From NCBI RefSeq assembly GCF_003063245.1, contig NZ_MUXE01000001.1:235803-299802 (forward strand): a stretch of 64,000 nucleotides of DNA. Reading direction: 5' to 3'. This DNA comes from Arcobacter caeni. Lineage in GTDB: Bacteria > Campylobacterota > Campylobacteria > Campylobacterales > Arcobacteraceae. The position numbers and the translations under genes are program-made. Under the pieces are notes generated by a model that saw nothing but the letters and a program-made list of their open reading frames with translations, did no database searches and was not told where the DNA came from. Below are positions 10,185 to 19,574 of the stretch, piece after piece. Position 1 is the stretch's first letter. Each line of letters opens with the position of its first letter.

Positions 10185-10875
10185 TTATAACTCCTTTTTC
10201 AACTTTTTTTGTAGCTTTATTAATATAAAATATTATGCTTCCGCCTAAAATAACGATAAGGGGAATTGCAAAATACCAATGTTTTTTTGTCCATTCAAGA
10301 ACTATTATAATCTCATTTCCAAAATACCAAACAGGAACTATTGTAAGAGCTGCCCAACACCATGCGGATATTAGATTTATAAATGCAAACATTCTTGCAT
10401 CATATCTTGTAAGTCCAATAGAAATAGGAATTATTGTTCTCATTCCATACATATATCTTTGCATAAAAATTATTGGCCATCCATGTTTTTTTAAAAGTAA
10501 ATGTGCAAATGCAAATTTTCTTCTTTGTCCTCTAAATTTTTTATAAACATAATCTTTATTAAATCTACCAATATAAAAATAAACTTGATCTCCAGCAAAA
10601 CCACCAAGACCTGCAACAAATATTGCAATATAAAGATTCATATCACCAGTATGTGCCAATAATCCAGCCATTATAAGACCAGCTTCACCCTCTAACATTC
10701 CCCATGCAAAAAGTATTATATATCCATATTTTCTAAGAAGATATACAAACTTTTCTTCTAAGCCATCTACTGGCGCATTATATAAATTATAAGCTAGAAA
10801 TGAAAAAAATAAAATCAAAAATATTGCTAGTATTTTTCCCGAATGGGGTTGTATTCTCCTAAAAAGCTCTTTCAC
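10174..10875 (-). CDS. DedA-family membrane protein
   Basis: This 233-aa polytopic inner-membrane protein has an N-terminal hydrophobic helix (~15-32), a GMLEGEAGLIMAG re-entrant-type segment (~59-71), and the family motif RYMYGMRTIIPISIGLTRY with its conserved arginines, followed by two C-terminal helices. Bacterial DedA proteins are linked to membrane homeostasis and to flipping of undecaprenyl phosphate or phospholipids; which role applies here cannot be told. It sits between trpB (12-nt gap) and pepA (11-nt overlap) on the same strand. Confidence 0.9.
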   Translation of the reverse strand: MKELFRRIQPHSGKILAIFLILFFSFLAYNLYNAPVDGLEEKFVYLLRKYGYIILFAWGMLEGEAGLIMAGLLAHTGDMNLYIAIFVAGLGGFAGDQVYFYIGRFNKDYVYKKFRGQRRKFAFAHLLLKKHGWPIIFMQRYMYGMRTIIPISIGLTRYDARMFAFINLISAWCWAALTIVPVWYFGNEIIIVLEWTKKHWYFAIPLIVILGGSIIFYINKATKKVEKGVINEN

Positions 10876-10887
10876 AATACCCCTTTT

Positions 10888-12096
10888 TTATTCAAAATTT
10901 AACAAACTTTTAGCTTGTACCATATCTTTATCTCCTCGACCAGATAAGTTTACGATAACTATTTTATCTTTAAATTTCTCCTTTGCCTTTTTTAAATAAG
11001 CGATTGCATGTGATGATTCAAAAGCTGGAATAATTCCCTCTTTTCTACTAAGCCATACAAAAGCATCTAAAGCTTCTTTATCCGTTATTGAATCATAAGA
11101 AACTGATTTATTATCTTTATGAAAAGAGTGTTCAGGTCCAATTCCTGGATAATCAAGTCCCGCACTAAAAGAGTGAGCTTCTATTACTTGACCATCTTCA
11201 TCTTGAAGTAAATATGAACATTGTCCGTGTAAAACTCCAGGACTTCCTTTTTCTAGTGAACAGCCATGTTTATCTGTATCAAGTCCTAAACCACCAGCTT
11301 CAATTCCTATACAAGTTACCTCTTTATCTTCTAAGAAGTGTGAAAAAATACCAATAGCATTAGAACCTCCACCAATACAAGCAACTACATAATCTGGCAA
11401 TCTATTCTCTTTTTCTAAAATCTGTTTTCTTGCTTCATATCCAATAACAGCTTGGAAATCACGAACCATCATAGGATATGGATGAGGACCTGCAACTGTT
11501 CCAATTATATAAAAAGTATCTCGTGCATTTGTAACCCAATATCTAATTGCGTCATTCATGGCGTCTTTTAAAGTTTTACTTCCACTTTGTACAGCTATTA
11601 CTTTTGCCCCTAAAAGTTTCATTCTAAATACATTTAATTCTTGTCTCTCAACATCTTTTGCACCCATAAAAACAGTACATTCTAAGCCCATAAGAGCAGC
11701 AATAGTTGCAGTCGCAACTCCATGTTGCCCTGCTCCTGTTTCTGCTATTACTTTTGTTTTCCCTAGTTTTTTTGCTAACAATCCTTGAGCTATAACATTA
11801 TTAACTTTATGAGCACCTGTATGATTTAAATCTTCTCTTTTTAAATATACTTTTGCACCAATTTCATCACTTATATTTTTTGCAAAATATAAAGGATTTT
11901 CTCGTCCAACATAATCTTTTAATAAATAATTAACTTCCGTCCAAAATTCTTTATCAAATCTATATTTTTTATATTCAGCTTCTAATTCTTTTAAAATTGG
12001 CATCAAAGTTTCTGGAACATATTGTCCACCAAAAATACCAAATTGACCTTTTTCATTTGGGTCAAATATGCTTGGTTTTGGAATATAATTACTCAT
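10888..12096 (-). CDS. trpB: Tryptophan synthase beta chain
   Basis: PLP enzyme that condenses indole and serine to L-tryptophan. It is 402 aa, the standard length for the TrpB1 type that partners TrpA. The PLP lysine is K97 in GAHKVNN, the catalytic glutamate is E119 in ETGAGQHG, and the phosphate-binding loop is GGGSNAIG (~242-249). No trpA or other tryptophan gene is adjacent; the trpE-like gene is 11 kb away on the other strand. The gene lies between apt (24-nt gap) and dedA (12-nt gap) and is probably co-transcribed with them. Confidence 0.97.
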   Translation of the reverse strand: MSNYIPKPSIFDPNEKGQFGIFGGQYVPETLMPILKELEAEYKKYRFDKEFWTEVNYLLKDYVGRENPLYFAKNISDEIGAKVYLKREDLNHTGAHKVNNVIAQGLLAKKLGKTKVIAETGAGQHGVATATIAALMGLECTVFMGAKDVERQELNVFRMKLLGAKVIAVQSGSKTLKDAMNDAIRYWVTNARDTFYIIGTVAGPHPYPMMVRDFQAVIGYEARKQILEKENRLPDYVVACIGGGSNAIGIFSHFLEDKEVTCIGIEAGGLGLDTDKHGCSLEKGSPGVLHGQCSYLLQDEDGQVIEAHSFSAGLDYPGIGPEHSFHKDNKSVSYDSITDKEALDAFVWLSRKEGIIPAFESSHAIAYLKKAKEKFKDKIVIVNLSGRGDKDMVQAKSLLNFE

Positions 12097-12120
12097 TTAT
12101 TTTCTCTTTTTATTAAATTA

Positions 12121-12678
12121 TTAAATTTCTAACACGGAATAAACAGGAGCTATTTCTCTTAATTTTTTAGCACCATCTAATATTTGTATATTCATTAAAA
12201 AACACACTTCTACTAAATTTACATCTAATTTTTTGATTAAAGTAGCAGCTGCGTTTGCGGTTCCACCACTTACAATTATGTCATCTATTAATAAAACATT
12301 TACATTTTTTTCATTATTAAAAGCATCAAGGTGAATTTCAACTTCATCAAAACCATATTCAAGCTCATATTTTTCACAAACTGTCGTAGTTGGAAGTTTT
12401 CCCTTTTTTCTTACAGGAACAAAACCAACGCCTAATCTATCAGCAAGTGCAGCACCAAAAATAAAACCTCGTGAATCGATACCTGCGACATAATCTAAAT
12501 TATAAGATTTATATCTATCTTCTAAATGGTTCATCAAAAGCTTAAATGCAACTTTATTATTTAATAAAGTTGTAATATCTTTAAAAACTATTCCATGTTT
12601 GGGAAAATCATTTACACTTCTTATTGAATCTACTAATATTTTTTTATCATTGTCATTTAATACAATATTTTTATTCAA
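12121..12678 (-). CDS. apt: Adenine phosphoribosyltransferase
   Basis: Purine-salvage enzyme that makes AMP from adenine and PRPP. The 185 aa contain the phosphoribosyltransferase signature [18 protein letters not shown], with the acidic pair and the glycine-rich PRPP loop, and the early [15 protein letters not shown] segment typical of Apt. It is the first gene of the minus-strand group apt-trpB-dedA-pepA. The start ATG lies opposite the divergent ligase gene across a 136-bp gap. Confidence 0.96.
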   Translation of the reverse strand: MNKNIVLNDNDKKILVDSIRSVNDFPKHGIVFKDITTLLNNKVAFKLLMNHLEDRYKSYNLDYVAGIDSRGFIFGAALADRLGVGFVPVRKKGKLPTTTVCEKYELEYGFDEVEIHLDAFNNEKNVNVLLIDDIIVSGGTANAAATLIKKLDVNLVEVCFLMNIQILDGAKKLREIAPVYSVLEI

Positions 12679-12814
12679 TCAAAATCCTTTTATTATCGCT
12701 ACTTTATCATAAGTTGAATATTCTATCTAAATATTTATTATTGTTTAATGATGTTTTTCGAATATTTAAGAATCTATAATATATAATATAAAACATTATT
12801 TATAAAGGATTATT

Positions 12815-13618
12815 ATGAGATTCTTGATACTATTTTTTCTTATTATTAACCTAAATTCTCAAGAGCTTCAAAAAGCAAAAAATTATGATAATTCAAAACA
12901 TAATATTACAAATTGGTATATGAGTGAAAAACTTGATGGAATCCGTGCATACTGGAATGGGAAAGAACTTCTTAGTAAAAATGGTAATAAAATATATACA
13001 CCAAGTTGGTTTACAAAAGATTTCCCGCCTTTTGAACTTGATGGTGAATTATGGACAAAAAGAGAAGATTTTGAAAATATACAAAATATAGTTTTAGATA
13101 CAAATCCATCATTAAAATGGGAAGAAATAACTTACAATATCTTTGAAGTTCCAAATGAAAAAGGAAATTTTGATAAAAGATTAGAAAAAGTAAAAAATTG
13201 GTTAGATAAAAATCCTACTAAATTTATTAAAATAATTCCTCAAATAATTTGTAAAAATGATACTGAATTAAATATCTATTTAGAAAAATTAGTTAATGAA
13301 AAAGCAGAGGGAATTATTCTAAAAAATCCTAACTTAGAATATTTTAGTGGGCGAAGTGAAAATATTTTAAAAGTTAAAAAATTTTATGATAATGAGGGTT
13401 TGGTAATAGGATTAAACTACTCAAAAAATGATGAATTTAAAAGTTTAAAACTTAAATTAAATAATGGAATTATTTTTAATTTAGGTGGTGGTTTTTCAGA
13501 TATACAAAGAAAAAATCCACCTCAAATTGGAGATATTGTAACTTTTAAGTATTATGATTTAACAAAAAATAATAAACCAAAATTTGCTTCTTTTTTAAGA
13601 ATAAGAAAAAAAGAATAA
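12815..13618 (+). CDS. ligE: ATP-dependent DNA ligase with signal peptide (LigE-type)
   Basis: The 267 aa begin with a hydrophobic export signal (MRFLILFFLIINLNS). A minimal ATP-dependent DNA ligase follows: nucleotidyltransferase motif I is SEKLDGIR with the adenylated lysine K39, motif III is FELDGELWTKR, motif IV is EGIILK, motif V is LKVKKF, and a short OB-fold follows to the end. Enzymes of this class (Neisseria, Haemophilus, Campylobacter) carry a leader peptide, are thought to act in the periplasm, and are suspected to repair DNA during uptake. It has its own AT-rich upstream region with TATAAT-like elements and the ribosome site AAAGGA. It converges on a pseudopilin gene with a 4-nt gap. 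The chromosomal replication ligase would be a separate NAD-dependent LigA. Confidence 0.92.
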   Translation: MRFLILFFLIINLNSQELQKAKNYDNSKHNITNWYMSEKLDGIRAYWNGKELLSKNGNKIYTPSWFTKDFPPFELDGELWTKREDFENIQNIVLDTNPSLKWEEITYNIFEVPNEKGNFDKRLEKVKNWLDKNPTKFIKIIPQIICKNDTELNIYLEKLVNEKAEGIILKNPNLEYFSGRSENILKVKKFYDNEGLVIGLNYSKNDEFKSLKLKLNNGIIFNLGGGFSDIQRKNPPQIGDIVTFKYYDLTKNNKPKFASFLRIRKKE

Positions 13619-13622
13619 TAAT

Positions 13623-14021
13623 TTAATAAAGCTCATAAGAAGCTGTAACTATCTTTGCTTCTTTTATTTTTTTACAAATAGTCGTATCTTTTTGGCTATC
13701 AACTACAACTTCAATAGATTTATTTTCACTTTGTGAAGTTTTAACTTCTAAATATACGCAAGAATTTTTATCACTTATTTTTGTATCACTTACCGTCCAG
13801 TTAGTGTCATTTATCGTCAAAACATCGCTTATTTTTTCAATTTTTTGATTTAATAAATAATAACTTTGAAGAGAAGAAACAGCTGTATTTAAATCTCTTT
13901 TAATAGTTGAAACCAAAGCAGAATCTTTTGTATCAATATATTTAGGAATTGCAAAAGATGCAACTATTCCTAAAATAACAATAGCAAAAATAAGTTCTAA
14001 AAGTGAAAAAGCAGATTTCAT
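13623..14021 (-). CDS. Type II secretion/type IV pilus-like pseudopilin
   Basis: The 132 aa have a class III prepilin leader: MKSA followed by FSLLELIFAIVILGIVASFAIPKY. Cleavage would give an N-terminal Phe with Glu at mature position 5 and a ~20-residue hydrophobic helix. The residue before the cleavage site is Ala, not the usual Gly. The C-terminal part contains two cysteines (NSCVYLE and TTICKK) that could form a disulfide. No other pilus genes are nearby. A competence or secretion pseudopilin is the best guess, in part because a secreted DNA ligase gene converges on it. Confidence 0.82.
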   Translation of the reverse strand: MKSAFSLLELIFAIVILGIVASFAIPKYIDTKDSALVSTIKRDLNTAVSSLQSYYLLNQKIEKISDVLTINDTNWTVSDTKISDKNSCVYLEVKTSQSENKSIEVVVDSQKDTTICKKIKEAKIVTASYELY

Positions 14022-14086
14022 AATAATCCTTAAAATAATTTTAAAGATTATATGTACTTATTTCTTAAAATAAGTTTATGTATTAT

Positions 14087-15529
14087 TTAAAAAATATCCG
14101 GCATATCGATATTTGTCTCTCGTTCCGTATCAGCAACTGTTTCAAATACCATTTCTATTGGTGAATTATTATGCTCATTTTCTTTATCTACAAATCGTGT
14201 AAGTGCTTTTTGGAAATTAAGTTTTACTGTTCCAATTGGTCCATTTCTTTGTTTTCCAATAATTATTTCTGCTTCTTCTTCTGGTTTATTTATAAATTTA
14301 GATTTATAATCTTCACCTTTGTCTTTTGCTTCTTTTTCTTTTCGTGCTTCATCTCGTTCTTTATAAACATCATCTCTATAAACAAACATTATAATATCGG
14401 CATCTTGTTCGATTGCTCCAGATTCTCTTAAATCTGATAACATTGGTCTTTTATCTGGTCTATTTTCAAGTCCTCTATTTAACTGAGAAAGGGCAATAAT
14501 TGGGATTTTCATCTCCCTTGCTAACATTTTTAAACCCCTTGAAATATCTGAAACCTCTTGGTGTCTATCTTTATTTCCTGTTCCTTGCATTAATTGAAGG
14601 TAATCTATGATTACAAGTTTTATATTATTTGATTCATTTTGAGCAAGTTTCCGCACTCTTGCTCGAAGTTGATTAATATTTATACTTCCACCATCATCAA
14701 CAAAAAGTTTTTTTGTATTTAAATCATCAAAAGCGCCACTAAGGTTTGTCCATTGTTGATCATCTAAATCACCTTTTCTAAGGTTTTGCAAAGGAATAGA
14801 AGTTTTTGCAGAAAGCATCCTTAACATCAATTGTTCAGCTGGCATTTCCAGTGAAAAAAGAATAACACCTTTTCCTTGTTCTACATTTTTTAAAGCCATA
14901 TTTAAAACAAGTGCTGTTTTCCCCATCGCAGGTCTTGCTGCAATAATAATCAAATCCCCTGCATTAAAACCTGTTGTTCTTCTATCAAGTGCTTCAAATC
15001 CAGTTGTTTCACCAATGAGGTGTTTATTCCCCATTTTTTTCATTTTTTCTATATATTCAAGAGTATCATGAGTTACAACCTGCATATCTTTTAATTCAGA
15101 AGTTGCTGAGTCTGTTGAGATTTTATAAAGTTCTCCTTGAATAGTATCAAGGGCTTCATTTGCACTCATATCTTCTTCAATTGCTACTTTTTTTATAGTT
15201 GTGGCAAGTGTTGCTAATTCTCTTTTTACTGAACCATCTTTTATTTCTCGTACATATGCTAAAGTATTAGTGATTGGATTTGCTGAAAGAATTTCTAATA
15301 AAATAGAATCATCAACATCTTTTGAATCAACTCTTTTTCTTATAAACTCTTCATCAATTGGCATATCGTCATTATGAAGTTTTACCATTACTTCAAATAT
15401 TTTTTTATGTGCTGGTAAATAAAAATCTTTAGGTTTTAAAACACCTAAAACATCTTCGAGTTCTTCAGGATTAAATAAAATAGAACTTAATACAGCTCTT
15501 TCTATATTTATACTATAAACGCTATCCAT
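14087..15529 (-). CDS. dnaB: Replicative DNA helicase
   Basis: Hexameric 5'-3' replication-fork helicase, 480 aa. The N-terminal DnaB domain (~1-110) is joined by a linker to the RecA-like domain. Walker A is ARPAMGKTAL (~198-207), Walker B is LVIIDYLQLM, and SDLRESGAIEQDADIIMFVYR is the conserved C-terminal segment. No intein is present. The start codon overlaps the ispG stop by one base (TAATG), so translation is coupled to ispG. Confidence 0.98.
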   Translation of the reverse strand: MDSVYSINIERAVLSSILFNPEELEDVLGVLKPKDFYLPAHKKIFEVMVKLHNDDMPIDEEFIRKRVDSKDVDDSILLEILSANPITNTLAYVREIKDGSVKRELATLATTIKKVAIEEDMSANEALDTIQGELYKISTDSATSELKDMQVVTHDTLEYIEKMKKMGNKHLIGETTGFEALDRRTTGFNAGDLIIIAARPAMGKTALVLNMALKNVEQGKGVILFSLEMPAEQLMLRMLSAKTSIPLQNLRKGDLDDQQWTNLSGAFDDLNTKKLFVDDGGSININQLRARVRKLAQNESNNIKLVIIDYLQLMQGTGNKDRHQEVSDISRGLKMLAREMKIPIIALSQLNRGLENRPDKRPMLSDLRESGAIEQDADIIMFVYRDDVYKERDEARKEKEAKDKGEDYKSKFINKPEEEAEIIIGKQRNGPIGTVKLNFQKALTRFVDKENEHNNSPIEMVFETVADTERETNIDMPDIF

Positions 15530-16590
15530 TATTTTCTCTTTTGGGCTTCTATTTCCACTTCCTCTATAAATCTGTTTATTAAAGCATCTCCTGAAAGTTT
15601 GGCAATAATTTCACCTCTTTTCATAACAAGTCCACTTCCTTTTCCAAAAGCAATAGCAACATCAGCACTTTTTGCTTCTCCAATTGCATTTACAACACAA
15701 CCCATAACTGAAACATCCATTGATGTTTTAATGTGTGCTGTTCTTTTTTCTATTTCAGAAACTGCACTTACTAAATCAGCTTCAATTCTTCCACAAGTTG
15801 GGCATGAAACAATATTTAAGCCCTCTTTTGCAATTCCCACATCTTTTAAAATTGCCTTTGCAACTTTTATCTCTTCTTCAAGTTCACCTGTCATTGAAAC
15901 TCTTAAAGTATCACCTATTCCATCAAGTAAAAGTGAACCTAAAGCTATTGATGATTTAATAGTTGAATGAAACTGAGTTCCAGCTTCTGTAACACCTAAA
16001 TGAAATGGATAATTATTCATAGGTCGCAAAGTTCTATAAGCTTCAACTGTTCTTTGAACATCAGAGGCTTTTAGTGAAACTTTTAAATTTGTAAAACCTA
16101 AATCTTCAAGAAACTTAATATTATAATCTGCACTTGCTACCATTCCAGCAGGAGTTTGTCCATATTTATCTTCAAATTGTTTTTCAAGAGACCCTGAATT
16201 TACTCCAATTCTAATAGGTATATTTCGCTCACTACAAGCCTTTACTACTTCTTGAACTCTTTTTTTATCTCCAATGTTTCCTGGATTAATTCTAATACAA
16301 TCTACCACTTCAGCAGCAATTAGAGCTAATTTATAATGAAAATGAATATCAGCTACTAAAGGTAAATCAACCTGTTTTCTAATCTCTTTTAATGCTAATG
16401 CTGCTTCCATATTTGGAACAGCAACTCTTACTATATCAGCACCTGCAAAATGTAAAGCTGTGATTTGCTCAACTGTTGCTTTTACATCTGATGTTTTTGT
16501 GAATGTCATTGATTGTACAGGAATTGGGGCATCGCCACCAATTCGTACATTTCCTACAAATATTTGTTTAGTTGGGTATCTTTTTATCAT
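15529..16590 (-). CDS. ispG: 4-hydroxy-3-methylbut-2-enyl-diphosphate synthase
   Basis: [4Fe-4S] enzyme of the MEP isoprenoid pathway that converts MEcPP to HMBPP. It is 353 aa, the standard bacterial size without the insert found in plant enzymes. The TIM-barrel half begins at [11 protein letters not shown]. The cluster ligands are C263 and C266 (SCPTCGR) and C298 ([10 protein letters not shown]), with E305 following. There is no Shine-Dalgarno in front of its ATG; instead a -10-like element lies at the spacing expected for a leaderless message. dnaB is coupled downstream. Confidence 0.97.
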   Translation of the reverse strand: MIKRYPTKQIFVGNVRIGGDAPIPVQSMTFTKTSDVKATVEQITALHFAGADIVRVAVPNMEAALALKEIRKQVDLPLVADIHFHYKLALIAAEVVDCIRINPGNIGDKKRVQEVVKACSERNIPIRIGVNSGSLEKQFEDKYGQTPAGMVASADYNIKFLEDLGFTNLKVSLKASDVQRTVEAYRTLRPMNNYPFHLGVTEAGTQFHSTIKSSIALGSLLLDGIGDTLRVSMTGELEEEIKVAKAILKDVGIAKEGLNIVSCPTCGRIEADLVSAVSEIEKRTAHIKTSMDVSVMGCVVNAIGEAKSADVAIAFGKGSGLVMKRGEIIAKLSGDALINRFIEEVEIEAQKRK

Positions 16591-16607
16591 GGTGTGATTT
16601 TATCACA
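16590..16607 (-). promoter_or_regulatory. Extended -10 giving a probable leaderless ispG-dnaB mRNA, within a short palindrome
   Basis: On the minus strand TG-A-TAAAAT (16605-16597) is followed by CACACC and then the ispG ATG, so the predicted transcription start is the A of the ATG. No ribosome-binding site is present in the 20 nt before the ATG. The -10 is embedded in the inverted repeat TGTGAT-ttt-ATCACA (16593-16607), which could also be a regulator site. Confidence 0.5.
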
Positions 16608-16696
16608 AATTTATTAATTCTAAATGAATATTAATTAAAAAGAAAGTTGGGTTTATGTATAGTAAAAACTCTTAAATCTACTAAAAGTTTATATTA

Positions 16697-18772
16697 ATGC
16701 ACACCAAAAGAAATGTTTTTATTGCGATTTTCTCTTTTTTAGTTCTAACTATTTGTGTCCTTAGTGGCACTTATTATTACATCTTAAATAAACAAAAAAT
16801 TCTATTAGATTCTACTTATAATACAATGAATACACATATTTTAAAACTTACTGAAAATTTTATAGATAATAAAACAAACACTACACTAGCAATAGCTTTA
16901 TCGTTGGTAAAAGATTCTGAATTACATAAATTAATGTCGAGTGAAGAGTATAATAAATTTAACTATAACGATATTTCACTACAAATAAAAGAAAATACAA
17001 AATATAAGAATATTTGGATTCAAATAATAGATAAAAACGGAAATAGTGTCTATCGTTCTTGGACAGATAAAAAAGGTGACAATCTTTTTTTTAGAAAAGA
17101 TTTAAAAAAATTTATCGAAAATAAAAAAGTTTCTACTTCTATTAGTGTTGGATTATATTCTATGACAATAAAAGCCAGAGCACCTATAATGGATGAAGAA
17201 AATAACTTTTTAGGAGCTATTGAAGTTATTGGTAATTTTAATTCTATTTCTACTGATTTAAAAGAAAATAAAATTGATTCTGTAATAATTGCAGATAAAA
17301 AATATAATGAAATAATTCAACTTCCATTTAGCAAAATATTTATAGATGATTATTATATTGCAAATGAAAATGTAAATAAAGAATTAATCACTTATTTACA
17401 ACAAAATAAAATTGAGAAATATCTTAAAATTGATAATTATATAATAGAAAACAACTATATGATTTCAAAATATGATCTTTATAATAATAAAAATGAAAAA
17501 CTAGGATATATTTTAAATTTTGTAAAATTATCAGATATAGATATTCGAATTGTGGAATCTTTTAAAATTCAAACCATTATGATTTCCGCAATAGTTCTAA
17601 TTACTATGCTTTTCTTCTTTTTAATTTATCTTTATACAAGTTATTTAAGACTTTTAAGAATTCAAGAAAATAAAAAAGAAGCTATTCTTAATTCTCAAGA
17701 AAATATTATTGTAATTACGCTTGGAAATGAAATTATTGATGCAAATCAAAGATTGTATGATTTTTTTACAAATACTAAAGATTTAGAAAGTTTTAAAAGA
17801 AAATATAAATGTATTTGTAGTGCTTTCATAGATATGAAAGATGATATTTATATTATTGAAAAATATTACAATGGAAAAAATTGGGCTGAACATGTTTTAG
17901 CAAATCCAGATAAAAATTTTCGAGTTGCTATAAAAAATATGCAAGAAGAAATAAGACACTTTTCTATTAAATGTTCAATAGTTAAAGATGAAGATTTTAT
18001 AATCGCAACTTTTACAGATATAACTCAAGAAATAGAACAAATTCAAGCAAATAAGGAAAAAGATAGAATACTTTTTCAACAATCAAAAATTGCTGCGATT
18101 ACAGATACTTTAAAAAATATTGCCCATCAATGGAGACAACCTTTAAGTGTAATAAGTACAATAACAAGTGGAATGAAACTACAAAAAGAGTTAAATATTC
18201 TTGATGATAATGAATTTAATTTATCTTGTGATGGAATAATAAATAATACAAATAAATTATCTACAACTATAGATAATTTTACAAATTTCTTTAATACAGA
18301 TGATAATTCAACTAGATTTTCATTAATAGAAGCTCTTGAAAATACAAGAAAATTTATGGATTCAATTTTAGAAAAAAATTCAATTGAATGTGAATTGATT
18401 TACGATAATGACATAATTCTAAACTGTAATAAAAATGATTTTTCACAAGCTATTTTAAATATTTTAGATAATTCAGTTCATGCTTTAATAAATGTTGAAA
18501 ATATTGAAGATAGATTTATATTTATGGAATTTAAAAATAATATTTTACAAATAAAAGATTCAGGAAATGGTATAGATGAAAATATTATTTCAAAGATATT
18601 AGAACCTTACTTTACAACTAAACATCAGGCTTTTGGAGTCGGACTTGGGCTTTATATAGTAAACGAATTTTTTGTTCAAAATCTTGGTTATAAAATTGAT
18701 ATTCAAAATGTAACTTATGATTATAAAAATAAAAATTATTCTGGGCTTAACTTTATTATCGATTTTAATTAA
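16697..18772 (+). CDS. Membrane-bound sensor histidine kinase (orphan)
   Basis: The 691 aa contain a transmembrane helix at ~9-29, an extracytoplasmic sensor region (~30-290, probably a Cache-type fold), a second helix at ~292-313, and a PAS-like stretch (~325-450). Next come a HisKA domain with the phosphoacceptor in IAHQWRQPLS (H477) and an HATPase domain with N box NILDNSVHAL and G boxes DSGNGID and GVGLGLYIV. It would sense a periplasmic ligand and phosphorylate a response regulator. No regulator gene is adjacent; the next gene is cvpA. The H-box form HQWRQPL is the one common in Campylobacterota kinases. The ligand is unknown. Confidence 0.9.
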   Translation: MHTKRNVFIAIFSFLVLTICVLSGTYYYILNKQKILLDSTYNTMNTHILKLTENFIDNKTNTTLAIALSLVKDSELHKLMSSEEYNKFNYNDISLQIKENTKYKNIWIQIIDKNGNSVYRSWTDKKGDNLFFRKDLKKFIENKKVSTSISVGLYSMTIKARAPIMDEENNFLGAIEVIGNFNSISTDLKENKIDSVIIADKKYNEIIQLPFSKIFIDDYYIANENVNKELITYLQQNKIEKYLKIDNYIIENNYMISKYDLYNNKNEKLGYILNFVKLSDIDIRIVESFKIQTIMISAIVLITMLFFFLIYLYTSYLRLLRIQENKKEAILNSQENIIVITLGNEIIDANQRLYDFFTNTKDLESFKRKYKCICSAFIDMKDDIYIIEKYYNGKNWAEHVLANPDKNFRVAIKNMQEEIRHFSIKCSIVKDEDFIIATFTDITQEIEQIQANKEKDRILFQQSKIAAITDTLKNIAHQWRQPLSVISTITSGMKLQKELNILDDNEFNLSCDGIINNTNKLSTTIDNFTNFFNTDDNSTRFSLIEALENTRKFMDSILEKNSIECELIYDNDIILNCNKNDFSQAILNILDNSVHALINVENIEDRFIFMEFKNNILQIKDSGNGIDENIISKILEPYFTTKHQAFGVGLGLYIVNEFFVQNLGYKIDIQNVTYDYKNKNYSGLNFIIDFN

Positions 18773-18795
18773 ACTTCGATTTTGTAAAGATTAGA

Positions 18796-18801
18796 TATAA
18801 T
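18796..18801 (+). promoter_or_regulatory. -10 element of the cvpA-lysS-glyA operon
   Basis: TATAAT (within TAGATATAATGC) lies about 27 nt before the cvpA ATG, with AAAAGGGA as ribosome site in between. It probably drives the cvpA-lysS-glyA-SPOR-trpE run, whose gaps are only 14-26 nt. Confidence 0.55.
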
Positions 18802-18827
18802 GCACGAATTATAAGAAAAGGGATTTA

Positions 18828-19559
18828 ATGCAAGATTTTTCTATTTTTGATTTAATTATTATAACTATTACTCTAATATTAGGACTAAAAGGACTATTTA
18901 GAGGATTAATAAAAGAAGTATTTGGAATTATTGGAATTATTGGTGCGATATTTGTTGCTTCAAGAATTTCAAAAGAAACAGGCGATTTATTAGCTCCAGT
19001 TTTAGTTTTAGATAATCCAGCAACCATAAAATTAATTGGATTTATAACTGCGTTAGTTGCTGTTTGGCTTATAGTTTATACAGCTGGTATAATTGTTAGT
19101 AAGATTTTTTCAGCGAGTGGATTAGGTGTTGTTGATAGAATTTTTGGATTTATATTTGGAGCATCAAAAGTATTTTTAATATTCTCAGTTATCGCTTATG
19201 CTTTATATCAAGTTCAATCTTTCAAAAAAGTAATGGATGAAAAATTTGAAAACTCATTTATGATGCCTCATTTAATAAGTACAGGTTCATTTATTATAAA
19301 ACTTGATACAACTGCAATTACAACAAATGTTAATAAAGTAATTGATACAACAAAAGCTTCTGAAGTTATTGAAAATACAAAAAATAACATAAAAGAAAAT
19401 ATTCAAACAACTACAGATAGTGTAAAAGAAGCTGTTGAAGAAGAAGTTATAGATACTATTAAAGAAAAAATAGAAGATACAAAAAATACAACAAAAGAAG
19501 AACTAGGTAGTACAAAAGAAAAACTAAGAAGTATTGCTAATAAACCACAAGAAAATTAA
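18828..19559 (+). CDS. cvpA: CvpA-family membrane protein
   Basis: The 243 aa have four predicted membrane helices within residues ~5-125, matching the CvpA (colicin V production) family, followed by a ~110-residue hydrophilic tail rich in Lys, Glu and Thr (TTDSVKEAVEEEV, KEKIEDTKNTTKEEL) that should be helical or coiled coil. CvpA proteins are inner-membrane proteins linked to envelope integrity; the biochemical role is unsettled. It is first in a run with lysS (15-nt gap) and glyA. The long tail is the notable part. Confidence 0.85.
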   Translation: MQDFSIFDLIIITITLILGLKGLFRGLIKEVFGIIGIIGAIFVASRISKETGDLLAPVLVLDNPATIKLIGFITALVAVWLIVYTAGIIVSKIFSASGLGVVDRIFGFIFGASKVFLIFSVIAYALYQVQSFKKVMDEKFENSFMMPHLISTGSFIIKLDTTAITTNVNKVIDTTKASEVIENTKNNIKENIQTTTDSVKEAVEEEVIDTIKEKIEDTKNTTKEELGSTKEKLRSIANKPQEN

Positions 19560-19574
19560 TTAAGGGATTTAATA

